Below, in pieces: positions 39,865 through 48,594 of a stretch of DNA of 64,000 bases (its first letter is position 1; every line of letters starts with the position of its first letter). Source of the DNA: KBS50 sp042666615 (GTDB taxonomy: Bacteria > Actinomycetota > Actinomycetes > Mycobacteriales > Micromonosporaceae); the NCBI RefSeq assembly GCF_042666615.1, contig NZ_JBHTDD010000030.1, positions 12,777 to 76,776 on the forward strand, given 5' to 3'. The position numbers and the translations under genes are program-made. The notes below the pieces were generated by a model, which was not told the DNA's origin, ran no database searches, and saw nothing but the letters and a program-made list of their open reading frames with translations.

Positions 39865-42771
39865 ATGAGACTCTGGGCAAGACGCCGCCGCACACTGGCG
39901 GTGATCGCCACCGCAGCGCTGGTCGTCGGCGGGGTGATCCTGCCGGCCGGCGCCGCGCAGGCGGCCCCGGCATGCGACGTGGTCTACACGACCAACGACT
40001 GGAACAACGGCTTCACCGCGAACGTCACGATTAAGAACCTGGGTGACCCCATCAACGGCTGGACGCTCGGCTTCACCTTCCCCGGCAACCAGCGGGTCGT
40101 CCAGGGCTGGTCGGCCAGGTGGAGCCAGACCGGCAACCAGGTCACCGCCACCAACGAGTCGTACAACGGCAACCTGGCCACCGGTGCGTCAACGAACATC
40201 GGCTTCAACGGCTCCTACAGCGGCAGCAACCCGAAGCCCACCTCGTTCACGCTCAACGGGGTGACCTGCAACGGCGCCTCCACCAACCAGCCGCCCACCG
40301 TCTCCCTCAGCGTCCCGGCCGGGCCCTTCGTGGCGCCGGCGAGCGTTCCGCTGACGGCCACCGCCAGCGACCCCGACGGCACCGTCAGCCGGGTGGAGTT
40401 CTACCGCAACGGGCTGCTGGTCAACACCGACACCACGGCGCCGTACGCCTACACGATGGACAGCCTGCCGGCCGGCAGCTACACGGTGCAGGCCAAGGCG
40501 TACGACAACGCCGGGGCCAGCGCCACCGCGGAACGGTCCGTCACGGTCGACCCCGCCACCGGACCGGCCCTGGTGGCCACCCCGACCACGCTGAGCGTGG
40601 CCGAGGGCGACAGCTCCACCTTCAACCTCAAGCTGAGTGCGGCACCGAGCGGCAACGTGCCGGTGACCATCGCCCGTACGGGTGACGCGGACGTCACCGT
40701 CTCCCCGGCCACGGCGACCCTGACGACGTCCAACTGGAACTCCGGCGTCCCCATCGAGGTCGACGCCGCCGAGGACGCCGACACGGTGGGCGGCACGGCG
40801 ACGATCACCGCCACCGCCACCGGTCACACGCCGGCGACGGTCACCGTCACCGAGATCGACAACGATGTTCCCGGCGGGGACAACGAGTACATCGCCCGGT
40901 TCCTGGAGCAGTACGGCAAAATCAAGAACTCGGGCTACTTCAGCCCCGAGGGCGTGCCGTACCACTCGATCGAGACGCTTATCGTCGAGGCGCCGGACCA
41001 CGGCCACGAAACCACGTCGGAGGCGTTCAGTTTCTGGATCTGGCTGGAGGCGCAGTACGGCCGGGTGACCCAGAACTGGGCCCCGTTCAACAACTCGTGG
41101 ACGGTGATGGAGAAGTACATCATCCCGTCACACGCCGACCAGCCGACCGCAGGCGCCGCCGGCACCCCGCAGTACGCGGCCGAGCACCTGCTGCCCAGCC
41201 AGTACCCGTCGGCGCTGGAACCGTCGGTGCCGGTGGGCCAGGACCCGCTGCGCAACGAGCTGCAGTCCACCTACGGCACCGGCGACATCTACGGCATGCA
41301 CTGGCTGCTCGACGTGGACAACACCTACGGCTTCGGCCGCTGCGGCGACGGCACCACCCGCGTCGCGTACATCAACACCTTCCAGCGCGGCCCGCAGGAG
41401 TCGGTGTGGGAGACCATCCCGCAGCCGTCCTGCGAGACCTTCGCCCACGGCGGCCAGTACGGCTACCTCGACCTGTTCATCAAGGAAGCCAACGCCCCGG
41501 CGAAGCAGTGGAAGTACACAAACGCGCCGGACGCCGACGCCCGCGCCGTGCAGGCCGCCTACTGGGCGCTCACCTGGGCCAAGGAACAGGGCAAGGCGGC
41601 CGACGTGATGACCACCGTGGGCAAGGCCGCCAAGATGGGCGACTACCTGCGGTACGCCATGTTCGACAAGTACTTCAAGCGGATCGGCAACTGCGTGGGT
41701 GCCAGCACCTGTCCCGCCGGCAGCGGCCGGGACTCGGCGCACTACCTGCTGTCCTGGTACTACGCCTGGGGCGGCGCATACGAGACGAGCCAGAACTGGT
41801 CCTGGCGGATCGGCTCCAGCCACGCCCACTTCGGCTACCAGAACCCGTTCGCGGCCTGGGCGCTTACCAACGTGGCAGAACTCAAGCCGAAGTCGCCGAC
41901 CGGTAGCGACGACTGGACCAAGAGCATGGAACGGCAGCTGGAGTTCTACACCTGGCTCCAGTCCGCCGAGGGCGGCATCGCCGGTGGCGCCACCAACAGC
42001 TGGAACGGTGCCTACGCCCAGCCGCCGGCCGGCACGTCGACCTTCTACGGCATGTTCTACGACGAGAAGCCCGTCTACCACGACCCGCCGTCGAACCAGT
42101 GGTTCGGCATGCAGGTCTGGTCGATGCAGCGGATCGCGGAACTCTACCTGCAGACCGGCAACGCCCGCGCCAAGGCGCTGCTGGACAAGTGGGTGCCGTG
42201 GGCGATCGCCAACACCACGCTCGGCACCAGCTGGGCCGTCCCCTCCGAGCTGCAGTGGAGCGGTCAGCCCGCCACCTGGAACCCGACCAACCCGCAGCCC
42301 AACACCAACCTGCACGTCACGGTCGCCAGCAAGAGCCAGGACGTCGGGGTGACCGCGGCCTACGCCCGGACGCTTATCGCGTACGCGGCCAAGTCCGGCA
42401 ACGCGGCGGCCAAGACCACCGCGAAGGGGCTGCTGGACGCGCTGCACGCGGCCAGCGACAGCCAGGGCGTGTCCACCACCGAGACGCAGACGAACTTCAA
42501 CCGGTTCGACGACGTCTACAACGCCAGCACCGGGCAGGGCCTCTACGTCCCGCCGGGCTGGACCGGGGAAATGCCAAACGGCGACCAGATCGCCGCGGGC
42601 AAGAGCTTCCTCGACATCCGGTCCTTCTACAAGCAGGACAAGGACTGGCCCAAGGTGCAGGCATACCTGGACGGTGGGCCCGCACCGACGTTCAACTACC
42701 ACCGGTTCTGGGCCCAGGCGGACGTCGCCATGGCGTACGCCGACTACGGCAACCTGTTCCCGAACGGGTGA
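39865..42771 (+). CDS. Secreted CBM2-Ig-Calx-beta-GH48 cellobiohydrolase
   Basis: A 968-residue secreted processive cellulase that releases cellobiose from reducing chain ends and works together with the GH6 enzyme. Signal peptide 1-34 (ending AAQA); CBM2 about 35-136 (ACDVVYTTNDWNNGFTANV...TSFTLNGVTCNG); an Ig-like module about 140-232 (PTVSLSVPAGPFVAPASVPLTA..., VSRVEFYRNGLLVNTDTTAPY); a Calx-beta-like module about 233-331 (ALVATPTTLSVAEGDSSTFNLKLSAAPSG); GH48 from about 335. The catalytic region has DHGHETTSEAFSFWIWLEAQYG with Glu382 and Glu386, one of which is the general acid. ATG at 39865 lies 9 bases after GGAG. Two CebR-like boxes upstream; tandem terminators downstream. Confidence 0.96.
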   Translation: MRLWARRRRTLAVIATAALVVGGVILPAGAAQAAPACDVVYTTNDWNNGFTANVTIKNLGDPINGWTLGFTFPGNQRVVQGWSARWSQTGNQVTATNESYNGNLATGASTNIGFNGSYSGSNPKPTSFTLNGVTCNGASTNQPPTVSLSVPAGPFVAPASVPLTATASDPDGTVSRVEFYRNGLLVNTDTTAPYAYTMDSLPAGSYTVQAKAYDNAGASATAERSVTVDPATGPALVATPTTLSVAEGDSSTFNLKLSAAPSGNVPVTIARTGDADVTVSPATATLTTSNWNSGVPIEVDAAEDADTVGGTATITATATGHTPATVTVTEIDNDVPGGDNEYIARFLEQYGKIKNSGYFSPEGVPYHSIETLIVEAPDHGHETTSEAFSFWIWLEAQYGRVTQNWAPFNNSWTVMEKYIIPSHADQPTAGAAGTPQYAAEHLLPSQYPSALEPSVPVGQDPLRNELQSTYGTGDIYGMHWLLDVDNTYGFGRCGDGTTRVAYINTFQRGPQESVWETIPQPSCETFAHGGQYGYLDLFIKEANAPAKQWKYTNAPDADARAVQAAYWALTWAKEQGKAADVMTTVGKAAKMGDYLRYAMFDKYFKRIGNCVGASTCPAGSGRDSAHYLLSWYYAWGGAYETSQNWSWRIGSSHAHFGYQNPFAAWALTNVAELKPKSPTGSDDWTKSMERQLEFYTWLQSAEGGIAGGATNSWNGAYAQPPAGTSTFYGMFYDEKPVYHDPPSNQWFGMQVWSMQRIAELYLQTGNARAKALLDKWVPWAIANTTLGTSWAVPSELQWSGQPATWNPTNPQPNTNLHVTVASKSQDVGVTAAYARTLIAYAAKSGNAAAKTTAKGLLDALHAASDSQGVSTTETQTNFNRFDDVYNASTGQGLYVPPGWTGEMPNGDQIAAGKSFLDIRSFYKQDKDWPKVQAYLDGGPAPTFNYHRFWAQADVAMAYADYGNLFPNG

Positions 42772-42777
42772 TCCGTT

Positions 42778-42807
42778 CCGGGTGGACGGCGGCGGCCGTC
42801 CACCCGG
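42778..42807 (+). terminator. First terminator hairpin after GH48 gene
   Basis: CCGGGTGGACGGC (42778-42790) pairs exactly with 42795-42807 around the loop GGCG; it starts six bases past the stop codon. Confidence 0.85.
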
Positions 42808-42812
42808 ACACC

Positions 42813-42840
42813 GGCCGCCGGGTCGACCGACCCGGCGGCC
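42813..42840 (+). terminator. Second terminator hairpin after GH48 gene
   Basis: GGCCGCCGGGTCG (42813-42825) pairs with its exact complement at 42828-42840. It follows the first hairpin by five bases and would protect the convergent LacI gene from read-through. Confidence 0.8.
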
Positions 42841-42933
42841 GCCGCCATTGTTCAGCGACTCGCCAGCACCGTGAAGATCAGACGTATCTCGGCCTGCCCG
42901 GCGGCTGGCAGACCATCCCAGCCTCGCCTGGCG

Positions 42934-43974
42934 TCAGTAGCAGCGGGAGCCGCCGCAGCTCTCCCTCCGCAGGAGACGGTGCGGCACGGTCACCGTGACC
43001 GGCGCCGCCGGCTGCGGGTCACTGGTCGTCGCGGACAGCGTCCTCCCGGTCGGCACGGCCCACGGGGCCTGGCCGAGTCGGGCGGCGATTCGGGTTACGG
43101 CCGCCCGGGCGAGCGCCGAGGTGTCCACCGATACGGTGCTCAACGCGGGCCGGAGGAACCGACCCTCCTCGGCCTCGCCCATGCCGATGACCGCGACATC
43201 ATCCGGCACCCGCAGCCCGGCGTCGACGGCGGCACCCAGGACCCCGATCGCCAGCCGGTCCGAGTAGCAGAACACCGCGTCCGGACGGTGGTCGTGGGCG
43301 AACAGGTCCATGGCGGCCCGGTAACCCTCCCCGGGTCGGTGCCGCCACGCCGGCCGCAGGTAGCCCGGATGCGGCGCGATCCCCGCCCGGCTCAACGCGA
43401 GCCGGTAGCCGGCGGTACGGGTGTCGGGCTCCCCCGGTCGGGCACCGATCGCGGCGATCCGCCGGCGTCCGAGGCGTACCAGGTGGTCGGTCGCGTCCCG
43501 CGCGGCGCGGGCATGGTCGATCGCGACGTGGTCGAACCGCTCGTCCCGCCGCACCCCCAGCAGCACCAGCGCCGTCCCGGTGCCGAGCCACGCGTCGAGG
43601 ACATCGGCCGCGACGACGTCCGCACACAGCAGCACACCGTCGACCGGTAGCGCCCCGGCCAGGTCGATCGGCACGATCACGACCCGGAAGCCGGCCAGGG
43701 CCGCCGCGTCGACCACCGCCTGCGTGAGCCGGTCGGCGTACGGCACGTCGGGCGCCAGGACGAGGGCGAGCGTTCCGGTGCGTCCGGTCCGCAGGTTCCG
43801 CGCGCTCGGGTTGGGCCGGTAGCACAGCTGTTCCACCGCCGTGCTCACCCGCCGACGCACGTCCTCGCTCACATGCGGATAGCCGTTGACCACATTGGAC
43901 ACGGTCTTGACCGACACCCCGGCGAGGCGTGCGACGTCCCGGAGCGTGGCCGCGTCTCCCCGTCGCGCCGGCAC
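42934..43974 (-). CDS. LacI/GalR family transcriptional regulator
   Basis: A 346-residue repressor. Headpiece: TLRDVARLAGVSVKTVSNVVNG (about residues 9-30) with hinge YRPNPSARNLRTGRTGTLALVLA. The sugar-binding core follows periplasmic-binding-protein lines (YADRLTQAVVDAAALAGFRVVIV, GVLLCADVVAAD, DAVFCYSDRLAIGVLGAAVDAGLRVPDDVAVIGM). The recognition helix SVKTVSNVV differs from that of CebR (SRATVSRVV type), so this is not the obvious reader of the cellulase boxes, although it is adjacent. GTG at 43974 follows GGAGGAGGGG; longer frames overlap the operator region. It probably controls itself and perhaps the divergent CGNR gene. Effector sugar unknown. Confidence 0.85.
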   Translation of the reverse strand: MPARRGDAATLRDVARLAGVSVKTVSNVVNGYPHVSEDVRRRVSTAVEQLCYRPNPSARNLRTGRTGTLALVLAPDVPYADRLTQAVVDAAALAGFRVVIVPIDLAGALPVDGVLLCADVVAADVLDAWLGTGTALVLLGVRRDERFDHVAIDHARAARDATDHLVRLGRRRIAAIGARPGEPDTRTAGYRLALSRAGIAPHPGYLRPAWRHRPGEGYRAAMDLFAHDHRPDAVFCYSDRLAIGVLGAAVDAGLRVPDDVAVIGMGEAEEGRFLRPALSTVSVDTSALARAAVTRIAARLGQAPWAVPTGRTLSATTSDPQPAAPVTVTVPHRLLRRESCGGSRCY

Positions 43975-43992
43975 CCTCGGTCGCCCCTCCTC

Positions 43993-44075
43993 CACACCAG
44001 CGAAGCCATTTCGCCGGTGTACCTCCCCAGCCTTGGACAGGTCGACCACACCTGTCAAGGCGTTACGCTGGTGTG
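43993..44075. promoter_or_regulatory. Nested inverted repeats between LacI and CGNR genes
   Basis: Two symmetric pairs share one centre region: CACACCAGCG (43993-44002) / CGCTGGTGTG (44066-44075), and inside them CCTTGGACAGGT (44031-44042) / ACCTGTCAAGG (44050-44060, one base shorter). Either pair could be the operator of the LacI-type protein; together they would allow a repression loop over both divergent promoters. Confidence 0.6.
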
Positions 44076-44095
44076 AACGGCGAGGGAGGCGCGCG

Positions 44096-44656
44096 ATGAA
44101 CGACGACACCACGGTCCCCGGCGCCGCCCGGCTGGTCCGGGACTTCGTCAACACCTACGAACCGCAGGAGGACGCCGAGTCGCTGACCAGCCCCGACCAG
44201 CTCCGCGCCTGGTTCGCCCGGCGGCACCTGCTCCCCGCCGGCGCCCGGCTGCGGCCGGCCGACCTGGCCACCGCCCGCACCGTCCGGGAGGGCCTGCGCG
44301 CGGTGCTCCTCGACCACGCCGGGCACACGGGCGACCCCGCCGCCCTCGACGCCCTCGACCGCGCCCTGACCGACGTGCCGGTCCGGCTCACCTTCGCCGA
44401 CGGCGGCCCACGCCTCGCCACGGCCGGCGGCCCACACCTGGCCGCGGCGTTGGCCGGCATCGTCGACGCCATCCGCCAGTGTGGTGAGGACGGCAGTTGG
44501 CGACGGCTCAAGGTGTGTGCCCGCGACACCTGCCGCTGGGCCTACTACGACGCCTCCCGCAACCAGGCCCGCCGCTGGTGCTCGATGGCCGGCTGCGGCA
44601 ACTACGTCAAGATGCGCCGGGCGTACGCCACCCGCACGGGCCGACGGCCGTCGTGA
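44096..44656 (+). CDS. CGNR zinc finger protein (ABATE domain)
   Basis: A 186-residue putative regulator. The N-terminal ABATE region (GAARLVRDFVNTYEPQEDAESLTSPDQLRAWFA...) is followed by a C-terminal CGNR zinc finger (about residues 136-180): KVCARDTCRWAYYDASRNQARRWCSMAGCGNYVKMRRAY, with Cys pairs in CARDTC and CSMAGC; the name-giving CGNR is here CGNY, with Arg replaced by Tyr. The family is thought to regulate stress responses. ATG at 44096 follows GGGAGG. It is divergent from the LacI gene and convergent with lutC, with 22 bases between stops. Confidence 0.85.
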   Translation: MNDDTTVPGAARLVRDFVNTYEPQEDAESLTSPDQLRAWFARRHLLPAGARLRPADLATARTVREGLRAVLLDHAGHTGDPAALDALDRALTDVPVRLTFADGGPRLATAGGPHLAAALAGIVDAIRQCGEDGSWRRLKVCARDTCRWAYYDASRNQARRWCSMAGCGNYVKMRRAYATRTGRRPS

Positions 44657-44678
44657 CGACCCACGACCACCGTCGGCG

Positions 44679-45281
44679 TCACGACGTGAGGACCACGTGC
44701 AGGTTACGCGGGCCGTGCACGCCCTCCACCCGATCAAGTTCGATGTCGCTTGTCGCCGACGGCCCGCTGATCCAGGTCAACGGCCGGTCCGGGTCGAGGA
44801 GGGCGACGGCGTCCGGCACGGTGGCGACGACCTGGTCGGGGCGCAGCACACACACGTGCGTGTCGGGCAGCAACGTGACGATCCGGCGGCCCTGGTCCGG
44901 CGACCCGTCGAGCACGATGGTGCCGGTCTCGGCCACCCCCACCGCCGCCCCGGTGACCACCCCGGCCGCGGCGGCGATCCGCTCCACGGCCAGCCCGTCG
45001 TCCCGCAGCACCGTCACCCCGGCGGGGAGCCAGCCCTCCGGCAGTCCGGGCGGCACCACCACCTCCCGACCGCCGAGCACCTCGGCGACGATCCCGGCGA
45101 CCTCGCCGTCGGTGCACCGGTGCACGGTGGCCCGGTAGTCGGTCAGCCGGTCCACGAACAGGTCGAGGTCGACGGCGACGGCCCCGGCGGGCCGGTAGCC
45201 GCGCGGCACCTCGACCGGCGCCGGTCGTGACGCGTCGAGGGCGGCCCGGATCCGGCCGAGCACCAGGTCGCGGCCGTTCAT
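44679..45281 (-). CDS. lutC: Lactate utilisation protein C (LUD domain)
   Basis: A 200-residue LUD-domain protein, the third subunit of the LutABC iron-sulfur L-lactate dehydrogenase that oxidises lactate to pyruvate. Family marks include GVAETGTIVLDGSPDQGRRIVTLLPDTHVCVLRPDQVV (about residues 115-152) and LTWISGPSATSDIELDRVEGVHGPRNLHVVL at the end. The start at 45281 overlaps the stop of lutB by four bases (ATGA), which decides it against longer frames. Last gene of the GlxA-like regulator-lutA-lutB-lutC operon. Confidence 0.9.
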   Translation of the reverse strand: MNGRDLVLGRIRAALDASRPAPVEVPRGYRPAGAVAVDLDLFVDRLTDYRATVHRCTDGEVAGIVAEVLGGREVVVPPGLPEGWLPAGVTVLRDDGLAVERIAAAAGVVTGAAVGVAETGTIVLDGSPDQGRRIVTLLPDTHVCVLRPDQVVATVPDAVALLDPDRPLTWISGPSATSDIELDRVEGVHGPRNLHVVLTS

Positions 45282-46747
45282 CGCCCGGCCCACCAGTCGC
45301 GGAAGGTCTGCGGCGGCGGGTCGGGCAGGTCCCGGCTGGCCGTCCAGCCGGTCAACGGCGGCGGCAGGCCCCGACCGCGCCGGCCGGCGAACCGGCTCAG
45401 CCGCGCGGCGCGCTGCGCCGCCGCGTACCGGCCGGAATCGTCCATCGTGTACGCGGCCGCGGCCATGCCGATCGCCTCGGCGCTGGGAACACGCCCCCGG
45501 GCCCGGCGGTCCTCGACGGCTCGACCCCGCAGGTGCACAAGCATCGACGGAATGTCGATCATCACGGGGCAGGCGTCGTAACAGGCCCCGCACAGCGACG
45601 ACGCGTAGGGCAACGACGCGTTGTCGGCCACCCCGGTCAGCTGCGGCGACAGCACCGCCCCGATCGGACCCGGATACACCGATCCGTACGCGTGCCCACC
45701 GGCCCGCTCGTAGACCGGGCACACGTTCAGGCACGCCGAACAGCGGATGCAGTGCAACGCCGACCGGCCCGCCGGATCCGCCAGCACCGCGCTGCGACCG
45801 TTGTCCAGCAACACCAGATGGAACGCCTGCGGACCATCGCCCGGCGTGACGCCGGTCCACATCGACGTGTACGGGTTCATCCGCTCCCCCGTCGACGCCC
45901 TCGGCAACAACTGGAGGAACACCTCCAGGTCCCGCCACGTCGGGATGACCTTCTCGATCCCCATCACCGTGATCAACGTTTCCGGCAGGGTCAGACACAT
46001 CCGCCCGTTGCCCTCGGACTCCACCACCGCGAGGGTGCCGGTCTCGGCGACGGCGAAGTTCGCCCCCGACACCGCGACCCGGGTCGACAGGAACGTCCGT
46101 CGCAGATGCCGCCGCGCCGCCGCCGCCAGCACCGCCGGCTCGTCCGTCAGGTCCGGGTCCACGCCGGGCATCTCGCGCAGGAAGATCTCCCGGATCTCCG
46201 CCCGGTTGCGATGGATCGCCGGCACCAGGATGTGACTCGGCTTGTCCCCACCCAACTGCACGATCAACTCGGCCAGGTCGGTCTCCACCGCCTCGATCCC
46301 CGCCGCCGCCAGCGACTCGTTCAGACCGATCTCCTGGGTCGCCATCGACTTGACCTTGATCACCCGATCGTGGCCGGTGGCCCGCACCAGATCGGTGACG
46401 ATCCGGTTCGCCTGCACCGCGTCGGCCGCCCAGTGCACCGTCCCACCGGCGGCGGTGACCGCCGCCTCCAGCTGTTCCAGCAGCTCCGGCAGCCGGGCCA
46501 GCGCGTCCGTCTTGATCGCCGAACCCGCCTCCCGCAGCCGCTGCCAGTCCGGCAGCTCACCGATCACTGCCGCCGACTTGCCCCGGATCGTGGTGGTCGC
46601 GTGGCCCAGGTTGCGCCGCAACTGGGCATCCCCCAGACTCCGCCGCGCCGCGGCCGGGAACGGCTCGTCACCGCGCAGGTGCCCGACCCCCGGCGGCGCC
46701 GTCGCCGGCATCCCCAGGAACGTCCCGCGTCGCCGACCGTCGCTCAT
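45278..46747 (-). CDS. lutB: Lactate utilisation iron-sulfur protein B
   Basis: A 489-residue protein with an N-terminal LUD domain (VAETGTLAVVESEGNGRMC, about residues 245-265) and a C-terminal ferredoxin-like pair of [4Fe-4S] sites: CIRCSACLNVCPVY (about 330-343) and CGACYDACPVMIDIP (about 385-399), each C-x2-C-x2/3-C-x3-CP. It carries electrons from lactate in the LutABC complex. It overlaps both lutA and lutC by four bases. ATG at 46747 is preferred to longer frames for this reason. Full length compared with the family (about 470-490). Confidence 0.92.
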   Translation of the reverse strand: MSDGRRRGTFLGMPATAPPGVGHLRGDEPFPAAARRSLGDAQLRRNLGHATTTIRGKSAAVIGELPDWQRLREAGSAIKTDALARLPELLEQLEAAVTAAGGTVHWAADAVQANRIVTDLVRATGHDRVIKVKSMATQEIGLNESLAAAGIEAVETDLAELIVQLGGDKPSHILVPAIHRNRAEIREIFLREMPGVDPDLTDEPAVLAAAARRHLRRTFLSTRVAVSGANFAVAETGTLAVVESEGNGRMCLTLPETLITVMGIEKVIPTWRDLEVFLQLLPRASTGERMNPYTSMWTGVTPGDGPQAFHLVLLDNGRSAVLADPAGRSALHCIRCSACLNVCPVYERAGGHAYGSVYPGPIGAVLSPQLTGVADNASLPYASSLCGACYDACPVMIDIPSMLVHLRGRAVEDRRARGRVPSAEAIGMAAAAYTMDDSGRYAAAQRAARLSRFAGRRGRGLPPPLTGWTASRDLPDPPPQTFRDWWAGR

Positions 46748-47493
46748 GCCGCCGCCTCCCGTTCGGTGCTGGCCAGGATCTCCGCCAGGTGCACCGTGCG
46801 GACTCCCACCCGTAACCGGGACAACCCGCCGCCGATGTGCATCAGGCACGACGCGTCCCCGGCGGTGCACACGTCCGCCCCGGTCGACAACACGTGCCGC
46901 ATCTTGTCGGCCAGCATCGCCGTCGACGTGTCCGCGTTCTTGACCGCGAACGTCCCGCCGAACCCGCAGCACTGCTCCGCGGCCGGCAACTCCACCAGGT
47001 CCAGGCCACGTACCGCCCGTAACAACCGCAGCGGCCGGTCACCCACCCGCAGCAACCGCAGCGAGTGACACGTCGGGTGATACGTCACCCGGTGCGGGAA
47101 GTACGCCCCCACGTCGGTCACCCCGAGCACGTCGACAAGCAGCTCCGACAACTCGTACGTGCGCCCCGCCACGTCCTCCGCTCGGCTGGCCAACCCCTCG
47201 TCCCCCGCCAGGCGGGCCACCATCGCGTGCTGGTGCCGCACCGAACCCACGCACGAGCCCGACGGCGCCACCACCACGTCGTACGGCGCGAACACCCGCA
47301 CATGCCGGCGCACCAGACGCACCGCGTCGGCCTGGTAACCGGTGTTCACGTGCAGCTGCCCGCAACATGTCTGGTCGGCCGGGAACACCACCTCGTGGCC
47401 GAGCCGCTCCAGCAGCCGCACCGTCGCCTTCGCCGCCTCCGGGAACATCGTGTCCGCCAGGCACGTCACGAACAGAGCGATTCGCATGGTCAT
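46744..47493 (-). CDS. lutA: Lactate utilisation protein A (CCG-domain)
   Basis: A 249-residue subunit with the two cysteine-rich CCG domains that bind an unusual iron-sulfur cluster: DQTCCGQLHVNTGYQ (about residues 40-54) and AEQCCGFGGTFAVKN (about 182-196), preceded by SGSCVGS and HPTCHSLR. The start at 47493 overlaps the stop codon of the upstream regulator by four bases (ATGA); an ATG two codons later is possible. It is the first structural gene of the lut operon. Confidence 0.92.
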   Translation of the reverse strand: MTMRIALFVTCLADTMFPEAAKATVRLLERLGHEVVFPADQTCCGQLHVNTGYQADAVRLVRRHVRVFAPYDVVVAPSGSCVGSVRHQHAMVARLAGDEGLASRAEDVAGRTYELSELLVDVLGVTDVGAYFPHRVTYHPTCHSLRLLRVGDRPLRLLRAVRGLDLVELPAAEQCCGFGGTFAVKNADTSTAMLADKMRHVLSTGADVCTAGDASCLMHIGGGLSRLRVGVRTVHLAEILASTEREAAA

Positions 47494-48542
47494 CCACCCA
47501 TCCGAACCTCGGCGGCCCGGGACTGCACCAGGACAGTACCCAGGACACCTGTCACCGAGGGTGTCGGTCCGAACCGCTGCCGGTAGGCGGCCGGGCTGAG
47601 TCCGGTGTGCCGCCGCAGCTGGGCGCGGAGGTTGGCGGGGGTGCCCAGCCCACTGGCGCGGGCGACGACATCGAGGCGCCGCTCGCCGCGTTCGATGAGC
47701 CGGCAGGCCAACGCCACCCGTTCGACGGTGAGCCAGGACAGCGGCGTGGTGCCGAGTTCGGCGCGGAACCGTCGGTGCAGGGTGGCCGGGCTGACCGCGG
47801 CGCGTTCGGCCAGGTCGGTCACGGTCAGCGGCCGGTCGACACACCGCCGGGCCCAGGCCAGCAGCGGCGCGAGGGAGGTGTCCGGCACGACCGGGACGGG
47901 CCGGTCGATGAACTGGCGCTGGCCGCCGTCGCGGTGGGCCGAGTAGACCAACCGGCGGCTGACGGCGGTGGCGACATCGGCGCCGTGGTCCCGCCGGATC
48001 AGGTGCAGGCCCAGGTCGAGCGCGGCGGCGCTGCCGGCGGCGGTGAGGACGTCCCCGTCGTCGACGAACAGCACGTCTGGTTCCAGCCGTACGGTCGGGT
48101 GCCGGGCGGTGAACAGGTCGACCCAGCGCCAGTGGGTGGTGGCCCGCCGGTGGTCGAGGACCCCGGCCGCGGCCAGGGTGAACGCCCCGGTGCAGAAGCT
48201 GACCAGCCGGGCGCCGCGCTCGGCGGCCCGCCGGATGGCGGCAAGCACCGCGCCATCCGGCGGCACCTGCGGGTCGGGCCGGTTGGGCACGATGACGGTG
48301 TCGGCGTCGTCGACCGCGGCCAACCCGGCCACGCCGGTCAGCGTGTACATCCCGGCGTGCATGCGCACCGCCGGGGTCGCGGCGCACACCGTGAGGTCGT
48401 ACCAGGGCCGGTCCAGCTCTGGGCGACGCAGCCCGAACAACTCGGTGGCCACCCCCAGCTCGAACGGATTGGAACCGGCGTCGACGATCACGACCACCTG
48501 ATGACGCCAACCCACCCGGTCCTGCGACGATTCTTGCGACAC
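47490..48542 (-). CDS. GlxA-like transcriptional regulator (DJ-1/PfpI + AraC HTH)
   Basis: A 350-residue regulator. Residues about 15-180 form a DJ-1/PfpI-like ligand domain (VVVIVDAGSNPFELGVATELFG..., ARLVSFCTGAFTLAAAGVLDHRRATTHWRW) with the cysteine of the nucleophile elbow in SFCTGAF. The C-terminal 100 residues are an AraC-type double helix-turn-helix (LTVTDLAERAAVSPATLHRRFRAELGTTPLSWLTVERVALACRLIE...LGLTPANLRAQLRRHTGLSPAAYRQRF-like). It lies upstream of lutA with a four-base overlap, which is unusual: lut operons are more often controlled by GntR-type LutR. It may thus be the activator of lactate use. Divergent from a cupin gene. Confidence 0.88.
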   Translation of the reverse strand: MSQESSQDRVGWRHQVVVIVDAGSNPFELGVATELFGLRRPELDRPWYDLTVCAATPAVRMHAGMYTLTGVAGLAAVDDADTVIVPNRPDPQVPPDGAVLAAIRRAAERGARLVSFCTGAFTLAAAGVLDHRRATTHWRWVDLFTARHPTVRLEPDVLFVDDGDVLTAAGSAAALDLGLHLIRRDHGADVATAVSRRLVYSAHRDGGQRQFIDRPVPVVPDTSLAPLLAWARRCVDRPLTVTDLAERAAVSPATLHRRFRAELGTTPLSWLTVERVALACRLIERGERRLDVVARASGLGTPANLRAQLRRHTGLSPAAYRQRFGPTPSVTGVLGTVLVQSRAAEVRMGG

Positions 48543-48594
48543 ACGAGATTCCTAGCACTTCCCGAACCGGCCCGCCACCGGCCAGGATCGTCGG

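Noticed and set aside
42934..43974. Calling the adjacent LacI gene CebR
   Set aside because: Its recognition helix differs from CebR and no CebR-like box lies in its own promoter; closeness to the GH48 gene alone is not enough.
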